Source: Naematelia aurantialba
Lineage: Eukaryota > Basidiomycota > Tremellomycetes > Tremellales > Naemateliaceae
Length of the DNA stretch: 64,000 nucleotides
Reading direction: 5' to 3'
Assembly: GCA_021527695.1 (NCBI GenBank)
Contig: JAKFAO010000007.1
Span: forward strand, 806,001 to 870,000
Shown: positions 58,029 to 64,000 of the stretch, piece by piece
Layout: each line of letters opens with the position of its first letter
How positions within the stretch are numbered: the first letter of the stretch is position 1
Notes under the pieces: model-generated
What the model was told of the DNA's origin: nothing
Database searches by the model: none
What the model saw: the letters and a program-made list of their open reading frames with translations, nothing else
Translations under genes and position numbers: made by a program

Positions 58029-59363
58029 TCACTGTAGGGGCCAGCTATCGCAATTCTGCGGCTTTGCAGCTTCATAGCGGGATGTTTGAGGCTCGAGCAG
58101 GCTGGGATGGTCACCTAGGGCGATGTGTTGTCTGTGGGATTTGCGCCACAGAGAGCAAGTTGGCTGGGTGTTCGTGCCGTGAGCTTTCTTCGCGCACACG
58201 CCGCATTCACCCATGATGTCGTTTGTCACCTGGCCGCTACATACATACTGGTGCGGGTCTCCGTCTTCCTGACAGGATTTACACCATCGGCTGCGCATGC
58301 GAAGCCTATATCGGTTGACTTCATGTGTCGTCTTCTTTGGCTGGGTGCTCCTCTTTGGCTGATGAGTGCGTTTCTTTCTCGGGGTTGACCGTTGTAAGTA
58401 GCCAGCGTCCTCAGGCGTCCATTGTATAAAGGTCAGTGAGTGTGTATCTTGGTTTGTGCCGGCGGAGTCGTACGGTGGACCAAGGACAGTCCCGTGTGAA
58501 TGGAAATGGGTGGAAGCATTCCGTTGGTAGGTGTTGTAGGACTGGGCTGTTGAAGCGCCAACGGAGGATTCGGATGGCAGTTGATAGTGAGGACTGCTCG
58601 GGGGGTATGACGGAATCTGGGCGGCCCACATGGAGGGCGGCAACAGAGGAGGCGCCCATTGGCTTTGGTTGTCGTTGTACGTTGCAGTCAAGAATGGACG
58701 GTCTGATGGACCTGGAAAACGGTCGTCAAACTGATCTCCTGATTCAGTGTCTGAGCACACCGGAGTGTTGTCCGTCATATGACGACTCGATGAAACGTCG
58801 TCTGGCACATGAAGATAGCCTGAGCTTCCAAGTTCATTCTGACCGGAGCTGCGGGTGTGACAGGGACCTTTGGAGGTACTAGGCAGCGGCACAGGGGTGG
58901 TCGGCCAGTCCGGGTCACCTACTACCGGAAGGGCTTGGGATTGGGGGTCGTAAGCCGACCCAGGACCGCTTCCACGAAACATGTTGTCATTGTCTTCGGA
59001 CGTAGGCATAGTAAGCTGGTCTGCGAGAAAAAGGTCCCGCATTAGATCCCAATGAGTGGCGAACTGTTCCTGGTGTTCTCCGTGCGTCCAGCCTGTTAGC
59101 TCCGTGAATGCGTTTGCTGGTTCGCCTTCTGACGCCTGGGTGGTGAGAAAGTCAGTGCAGAAGTCATTCCAAGATTGTATGGTCTCCTGCGCTTCATAAT
59201 CGCTGCCACTTGAGGTGGCGGATTGATCGGTAGCTGCTGAATGAGGGATCACGTCGGTGGACCACTGGTCATGCTCTCCTTCACTGATTGCTCTGTCCCG
59301 TGCCCCATGTATGTATTGGACATGAGAAAACCCGTCTGATGCTCTTGAGTGGGGGTGAGCCAT
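58029..59363 (-). CDS. Tandem cysteine-cluster protein A (Zn2Cys6-like)
   Basis: Single-exon frame of 444 residues, ATG at 59363-59361. The N-terminal three quarters are acidic and rich in Ser, Thr, Gln and Pro, as in transcription activation regions. A basic segment (PRKKRTHQPKRSTQPKK) then looks like a nuclear signal. The C-terminal six-cysteine module is C-x2-C-x10-C-x11-C-x2-C-x12-C, starting WCKSC and including CSGQVTNDIMGECGVC. The order and number of cysteines match a Zn2Cys6 binuclear cluster, but the position (C-terminal) and the inner block C-x-G-x6-M-x-E-C differ from ordinary fungal Zn clusters. Two paralogues follow in tandem. DNA binding is inference. Confidence 0.7.
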   Translation of the reverse strand: MAHPHSRASDGFSHVQYIHGARDRAISEGEHDQWSTDVIPHSAATDQSATSSGSDYEAQETIQSWNDFCTDFLTTQASEGEPANAFTELTGWTHGEHQEQFATHWDLMRDLFLADQLTMPTSEDNDNMFRGSGPGSAYDPQSQALPVVGDPDWPTTPVPLPSTSKGPCHTRSSGQNELGSSGYLHVPDDVSSSRHMTDNTPVCSDTESGDQFDDRFPGPSDRPFLTATYNDNQSQWAPPLLPPSMWAAQIPSYPPSSPHYQLPSESSVGASTAQSYNTYQRNASTHFHSHGTVLGPPYDSAGTNQDTHSLTFIQWTPEDAGYLQRSTPRKKRTHQPKRSTQPKKTTHEVNRYRLRMRSRWCKSCQEDGDPHQYVCSGQVTNDIMGECGVCAKKAHGTNTQPTCSLWRKSHRQHIALGDHPSLLEPQTSRYEAAKPQNCDSWPLQ

Positions 59364-59976
59364 GAGCGTATAATGCGGCTCTAACTATGCGAGAGGTTCA
59401 CTGCTCAGACAGTGGCGAAAAGGAGAACTTCTACCCAGACAGAGGTCTTAGAGTGAAGTTTGTGGAAAGATAACCAGTCAACTGCCCTGGACCTAGATGG
59501 ACAGGGTTTACAGGAGACTGGCCTGCCGGTGGGGGATGAGCAACAGGGCTGTGACAAGTAGCAGAGAGGTGAGATTCGGACACACTGTCTTGCGCCGCAT
59601 TTTATACCTTTGAAACGCATTTGGTCCAGTCTGTTCTTGGTCTTGACGGTCACAGCTTTGTTGCAGTGCTGAAACTACTGTAGAGTAGCAATCCATCGTG
59701 CATCATCAAACGCCGGCTTGGTCGGTCCTTCGCGGCTCATATTTGCCCTTCTCGCTCCGCCACTTGGGTATTCTCAAAGGCCGTGGAAGGCCATCAGCTC
59801 CGAGTACTGTACCGCACAGCATCAATGCCTAGCTGTAGAGACTTACGTGCCTCGGCAGCTTGGCCGAACAGCACAACTGTCTCTCTCACAAGATTGCATT
59901 CTTGTCTCTGTCTACAGCAATCTCACAGATACCTAGAATACGCCATAGTCGGAACGTCGCGGGTATCAATTTCAAG
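59364..59976. other. Spacer between cysteine-cluster genes A and B
   Basis: Upstream region of gene A; TATAAA on the minus strand at 59606-59601 is about 240 nt from its ATG. No gene is seen. Confidence 0.4.
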
Positions 59977-61113
59977 CTATCTCGAACCGCCTCCTGTATT
60001 CTCCAGTTGCGATGTTTCATGGGCAGAACGCCAAGCCAGAGTCCTCGCATATGCAGCTTGTCGTTTCTGATCACCAAGCCACGTCTTCGTTATCACAGGC
60101 GGGGGTGTCTTCTTCCACTCCTCCCATACTTTCTCCTTTACCGTACATTCCTCCCGTTGCCCCCGTTCATCGACTCGAGCAGCCTTTGTGCACGCATAAC
60201 ACTCATCCATCTTCCCCATCTTGATTCTCCCTTGACACGGCCTGTCAGAGGTCTTTGTGGAGTTGGTCTGACATCTCTTGCACCACAGGTGGTAGGAGCG
60301 GCTGCAGTATCGTGTAGTTTGGGGTGCCGCTTGTACGGCCGACTCCTTCCGTGCTGACGATAAGACTAGCGCCTCCCGGAAGCTATCTGACGACAGGGGG
60401 GTACGCCAGTCGTCTTTTGCTGGAGTTTGGTTGTGTACATCGGTGTAGTGTTTCACTAATCTTCGCTGCTGCGGAACATCGGGATAGGGCAGATTGGATG
60501 ATGAGTCTCGATCTTCGCTGCGGCCAATGCTAGTAATCATCTTGTCCTGGTCGTAGTGCCGAGAGCTAGTGGATGCAGCGAGTGCAGCTGCTGAGGAGAA
60601 GGCGGAAGCGCTTGCAGACCTCGGGTAGCCCGTATTCATAAGCCCGTACTCCGAGACCCGCCTCACGTCTCGCTGAATCACTCTTAGTTCGGCTTCGGAG
60701 GGGAGATCAGCTTTGGGGAAGTATCCTGAAACAGTCGATGTCGACCCTTGTTCGAGGACCGGTATGGGTTGAGAAGTCCCCAACACAGTCTCCAAGAAAT
60801 TTGACCGGCTGGCTGGCCAATGGGCGAAGAGGTGCTGACGCTCATCTGACTCGTGTGTTTGCTCAGAAAACTGTCCATCTGACTCGTGCGTCAACTCAGA
60901 ATATTGCCTATAAGCCTCGTGCTTCAATGCAGCCGCGGGCGGTGATTCATTCAGGAACCCGATGCGGTCATCCCAGGGGAACGGGCCTTCTTGCAGTGGC
61001 GAATTCAAGTACGACTCGTTGTCTGCACTGGTACTGGGCGTATTCTCTGGCCTGGTGTGCTTGGGAGGCTGACGACCAGCCCCATAGTTGTTCTCAGGAC
61101 CGTCGCGAGGCAT
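59977..61113 (-). CDS. Tandem cysteine-cluster protein B (Zn2Cys6-like)
   Basis: The open frame begins earlier with TTG, but the first ATG is at 61113-61111 (378 residues). The N-terminus is disordered and acidic, with a short internal repeat (SELTHESDGQFSEQTHESD). The cysteine module near residues 275-320 is C-x2-C-x11-C-x11-C-x2-C-x14-C, starting WCKRC and including CQGRIKMGKMDECYAC. Unlike protein A it is followed by a further 60 residues of basic/Trp-rich sequence (KVWEEWKKTP). Same strand and spacing as genes A and C. Function unknown; nuclear or zinc-binding role is inference from the motif. Confidence 0.7.
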   Translation of the reverse strand: MPRDGPENNYGAGRQPPKHTRPENTPSTSADNESYLNSPLQEGPFPWDDRIGFLNESPPAAALKHEAYRQYSELTHESDGQFSEQTHESDERQHLFAHWPASRSNFLETVLGTSQPIPVLEQGSTSTVSGYFPKADLPSEAELRVIQRDVRRVSEYGLMNTGYPRSASASAFSSAAALAASTSSRHYDQDKMITSIGRSEDRDSSSNLPYPDVPQQRRLVKHYTDVHNQTPAKDDWRTPLSSDSFREALVLSSARKESAVQAAPQTTRYCSRSYHLWCKRCQTNSTKTSDRPCQGRIKMGKMDECYACTKAARVDERGQREECTVKEKVWEEWKKTPPPVITKTWLGDQKRQAAYARTLAWRSAHETSQLENTGGGSR

Positions 61114-61933
61114 TTGTCTGTATGCGTATGAAATATGGTAGTGAAGTGAATTGCACTGAAAGCAAGACTTCAATTGAATTCGTCATGCGAGGGCTCCACA
61201 GGGGTCCCTGGTGTTCCAAGGATTCTTAAACTGGGTAGTGATCCCTTCATAACATTAAGCAGCCTTGTTTTAGACGTGAGAAAGTTTGTGACTGAAGTGG
61301 CAAACCACGGAGGTCCTCTGGCAGCCTCGGGATGACCTTATGCTCCAAGGTCCAGAAGCCTTCGCATAGGGTCCCGCAGCAGCTCGTAATCAGTGGTAGC
61401 CATTCACCGTGATCCTATTTATACCGCCACCGGGGTTTCCATGCCTGCGGTCCACAGACGAGGTGGCCTGAAAGGAAGAAGGGTTACTAGAATGTCGGGA
61501 ACGGAAGAGGACGGGAGAGCAATTCGTTGGGCATTTTCATGATGGGGCACAACAACAGCAAGGTCGATATGTATCTTGAATCTGAAAGAAAGGTGTATCG
61601 TCTCGGCTGTAGGATGGAAAGGCGCGATCAAGCAGTGCCGGTGAGCTGCGAGAGCAACAAGCAGCATGTCTTTGTTACAGCTCGAAAGAGAATCCAGACT
61701 CTGATGTTGCGGTAATAGCCTCTTCATGCTGAACTTGTGAGGGAAATCTATGTATGAAGGGAACTCCGGCTGTTATCGCTCCAGCATCTAATACCTCCTC
61801 CCTCGCCTGGTAACCTGAAGGGTGTCGTTGATTACTCAATTCTCCAGTCTACCGCAAATCGAAAGGCACACACTTCAGCCCGTTCACTTCCTAGCGCCTT
61901 TCCCCCCTCCGAACCGGACCCAGAGTCAAGCTA
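61114..61933. other. Spacer between cysteine-cluster genes B and C
   Basis: TATAAA on the minus strand at 61423-61418 lies about 305 nt upstream of gene B. A 102-codon minus-strand frame (61419-61727) starts with ATG but overlaps this TATA and shows no family features, so it is not called. Confidence 0.4.
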
Positions 61934-63472
61934 TCACCTCCTTTCGTTGCGCCATTCGTTGTACTTACTTTCTCTCTGTCTCGCTGCATCTTGGTACTCC
62001 GTTTGGAAGCTCGAATGGTCCTTCCCGTGGAACGTGCAGGTGACGGGTCCATCGTCTTCCACGCGTTGCCTGTCCCCTTCACAGCTGGTACATTCGTTCA
62101 TAATGCCTTTAACGTACCAGCCCTCGCATGATCTGCCCGCTTGCTGACAGGAGGTACAACGTGGTTCGGCCCCACTCATATAGAACCTGCGCCGGGAGTG
62201 GCCAACAGAATAGCTAGTATTGGGTACGGCTCGCCCCTCGCGCTCTGTCGGTGTCTGAGATGATGTGGCCCTCGAAGGCGAGGAGCGTCGCCCTTTGGAC
62301 GCTTGCTGTTGAGTCGTTCTCCCTCTGTTTCTCTTGTAGTCAAAGTGATTCGTGAATGACTCTCTCTCGAGGTCGCAGTCGTTCTTCCCCAGCTCGATGC
62401 AATTCTGACAAGCGTGCATTTTACTGTGACTGTAGTCTCCCCGACAAATGGACAAGTCTGAACCTTGGCAGGTGCCGCAGCGGTGCCGGCCTTTCCATTC
62501 GTATGTCCCTTCCACTGGATTCTGCCTTGTCGGTCTGCGTCTCTTGGTGACCGACTTTGCCTTCTCTCTAATCTTTCTCGTCTTGGGCTGAGAGTTCCCG
62601 GAAAGTGAGACGGCGTCGGAAGGCCGTGCTGGACGATGCTGAGCCCCTTCTGGAACAGGACGTTGGCCGGACTGGAACTCGACACTATCACCCAAGTTCT
62701 GACGTTCAGCGTAGCCGTCTGTTTGACGAGTGACAGACTTGTATCGGGCGTTGGTACTAGCGTCTGCGTTTGGGAAGTTCATCCACATTGATGAATCCTC
62801 GGGCGGAGAAAGTGTAGTCTGCGATTGCTGAAAGAAGGTGTCAGTCGGGGACTGGTTTAGGCCCTCCAATTGTGACCACATAGGCGGGTAGACCGGCAGT
62901 GTGGATGACGCGTGAGGCGGGAAGGGGAATTGATTGGCCTGTATCTGTGACTCGAGGAGACTTCCAGCTGTGGGGTTCGAAGCGTCTGCATGTAGATCCA
63001 AAATATCCCCCCAATCTTGGGGCCACTCAGCTGAAACGGGGGTTTCATGAGACCCCACAGGACTTGCGGGGCTATTTTCCTCAAGCAGCCCTGTAGCATG
63101 GTGATACTGTTCGACGGGAGTCGTGTATGGTAAGGTCGTTTGCCCCGGCGCGATGTTGCCACTGAACAGAAAGTCGGTTGGTTCCTCTGAGAGTGACGAC
63201 ACACTCGACCACGGAAAGTAGTCGTTGTGACCACTTGGCTGTGGCTGCGAGTCGCCTCCGGTGTGATTGTAACTGGGTTCCCATTCTTGTCCTAGCGGAG
63301 GGTGCAAGGGGAAATCATCGTCAGTGTTGCTGGTAGCTGAACCTTCTGGTCCATCCGTCTCAGGGATTGATGATTGGATTTCAATTAACTCGCTTATAGG
63401 CAAGGAATCCAACAGCTCCCATAGGGCTTGTTCATCGAGGTCTGCCTGATCGAAGACTTGCGTGGAAGACAT
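61934..63472 (-). CDS. Tandem cysteine-cluster protein C with two modules
   Basis: Single-exon frame of 512 residues, ATG at 63472-63470. The N-terminus is acidic and leucine-rich (DLDEQALWELLDSLPISELIEIQ), reminiscent of an activation domain, and a Gln/Pro/Ser-rich region follows. A basic stretch (KIREKAKSVTKRRRPTR) precedes the first module, C-x2-C-x7-C-x11-C-x2-C-x7-C (CRGDYSHSKMHAC inside). A second module, C-x2-C-x6-C-x11-C-x2-C-x14-C (CEGWYVKGIMNEC inside), lies near the C-terminus. This is the only one of the three with two modules. PPMW and PPSMW occur in the N-terminal regions of C and A, supporting common ancestry. Biochemical role unknown. Confidence 0.7.
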   Translation of the reverse strand: MSSTQVFDQADLDEQALWELLDSLPISELIEIQSSIPETDGPEGSATSNTDDDFPLHPPLGQEWEPSYNHTGGDSQPQPSGHNDYFPWSSVSSLSEEPTDFLFSGNIAPGQTTLPYTTPVEQYHHATGLLEENSPASPVGSHETPVSAEWPQDWGDILDLHADASNPTAGSLLESQIQANQFPFPPHASSTLPVYPPMWSQLEGLNQSPTDTFFQQSQTTLSPPEDSSMWMNFPNADASTNARYKSVTRQTDGYAERQNLGDSVEFQSGQRPVPEGAQHRPARPSDAVSLSGNSQPKTRKIREKAKSVTKRRRPTRQNPVEGTYEWKGRHRCGTCQGSDLSICRGDYSHSKMHACQNCIELGKNDCDLERESFTNHFDYKRNRGRTTQQQASKGRRSSPSRATSSQTPTEREGRAVPNTSYSVGHSRRRFYMSGAEPRCTSCQQAGRSCEGWYVKGIMNECTSCEGDRQRVEDDGPVTCTFHGKDHSSFQTEYQDAARQRESKYNEWRNERR

Positions 63473-64000
63473 GGTCAGTGGACTGCAGGAAGACAGGAAC
63501 GATCCCCTGGTTGAAGAGGATAGTGACCACTGAGCGGAGAACCAGTTCGTCTCAAAGGTAGCTTTCCCTTCATGTATGTTCTATTCCGACAAATCTGTTC
63601 AACAAATCGCCGCATCGAGATACAGACCCGCAATACCGAGAGGCGAATGCGTGCGAATGCGTGCGAAGACTGGCAGGATTCCCGCAGTTCGTGGCCTTTG
63701 CGATGCCTCTGATGCCTCTGACCTGTCAAGTATCTGCGGGTTCAAGGTCGATTACGCCTCATTAAAGTCAATCTGGTGCTTGTGTTACTTCGCACGGTGC
63801 GCAAAACCAAAACCTTTGCAGCGATCTTTCTTACGAGGCAAAATTGAGAAAGTAAACGCATCGCAATACTGTGAACTCTTTCAGGCATGCAGCAGAACAC
63901 GGAGATGGGTCAGTGTAGAATTGCATCTAGAGTACGTTGATGGAATGAAGTGTGTCGACCTCGGTGGCGAATTGGCTGTTGCTCAGTGTCACGGGCTGCG
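63473..64000. other. Upstream region of gene C to window end
   Basis: Promoter region of cysteine-cluster gene C. GCGAATGCGTGC is duplicated in tandem near 63645-63664, and GATGCCTCT at 63703-63718. No gene is seen. Confidence 0.4.

Noticed and set aside
61419..61727. 102-codon minus-strand frame upstream of cysteine-cluster gene B
   Set aside because: Overlaps a TATA sequence, has no recognisable domain and lacks cysteine-module similarity.

Overview
The window is eukaryotic nuclear DNA, almost certainly from a basidiomycetous yeast or fungus. Most genes are interrupted by many short introns (about 45-100 nt) with GTRNGT donors, CTNAY branch points and YAG acceptors. The recognisable proteins look fungal (a DHHC protein with TTxE, RAS1, GCN5 with an N-terminal Cys-rich PCAF-type region, MAM33, REV1). 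Gene density, very small exons and the protein variants suggest Tremellomycetes, possibly Trichosporonales; that rank is inference. No prokaryotic operons, phage or CRISPR are present. All exon models were built by hand from frame continuity, splice motifs and remembered family alignments, so exact junctions are predictions. Exon lengths were summed to confirm that each model stays in frame.

Layout. 1-6.7 kb: pyrimidine-rich DNA, an uncharacterised gene, a small secreted Cys-rich protein, a degenerate RecA-like protein and a SET-domain protein. 6.76-7.07 kb: a MITE-like inverted-repeat element in the shared upstream region of the SET gene and the next gene. 7.2-12.4 kb: a large S9-type alpha/beta-hydrolase and RAS1. 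12.9-19.3 kb: two uncharacterised membrane proteins, a GPI-type secreted protein and an RNase T2 homologue that has lost its catalytic residues. 19.5-38.5 kb is a dense housekeeping block: REV1 translesion polymerase, a coiled-coil protein, MAM33/p32, TRAP-alpha, the ERF2 palmitoyltransferase, a small basic protein, an R3H-SUZ RNA-binding protein and GCN5. 38.5-44.7 kb is gene-poor, with a low-complexity Pro/Ser/Thr protein and a small mitochondrial protein. 44.7-57.8 kb: a Gfo/Idh/MocA oxidoreductase, dihydroxyacetone kinase, a HAD phosphatase, a Vps3844-type membrane protein, a polyol dehydrogenase with a frameshift, a lipocalin-like protein and VPS29. 58-63.5 kb: three tandem genes on the minus strand that share a Zn2Cys6-like cysteine signature.

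Functional links are modest. RAS1 (CC upstream of a CAAX box) and ERF2, whose homologues palmitoylate Ras, both lie here about 16 kb apart. DAK and the polyol dehydrogenase both belong to polyol/triose metabolism. TRAP-alpha and the RNase T2-like protein, with a predicted RDEL tail, both point to the ER.

The observations most worth a second look are: a predicted one-nucleotide exon in the HAD phosphatase; the tandem cysteine-cluster family with the constant block C-x-G-x6-M-x-[E/A]-C; the catalytically dead RNase T2 with a possible ER-retention end; the MITE with a clean 12-bp flanking repeat; and the single-base frameshift in the polyol dehydrogenase.
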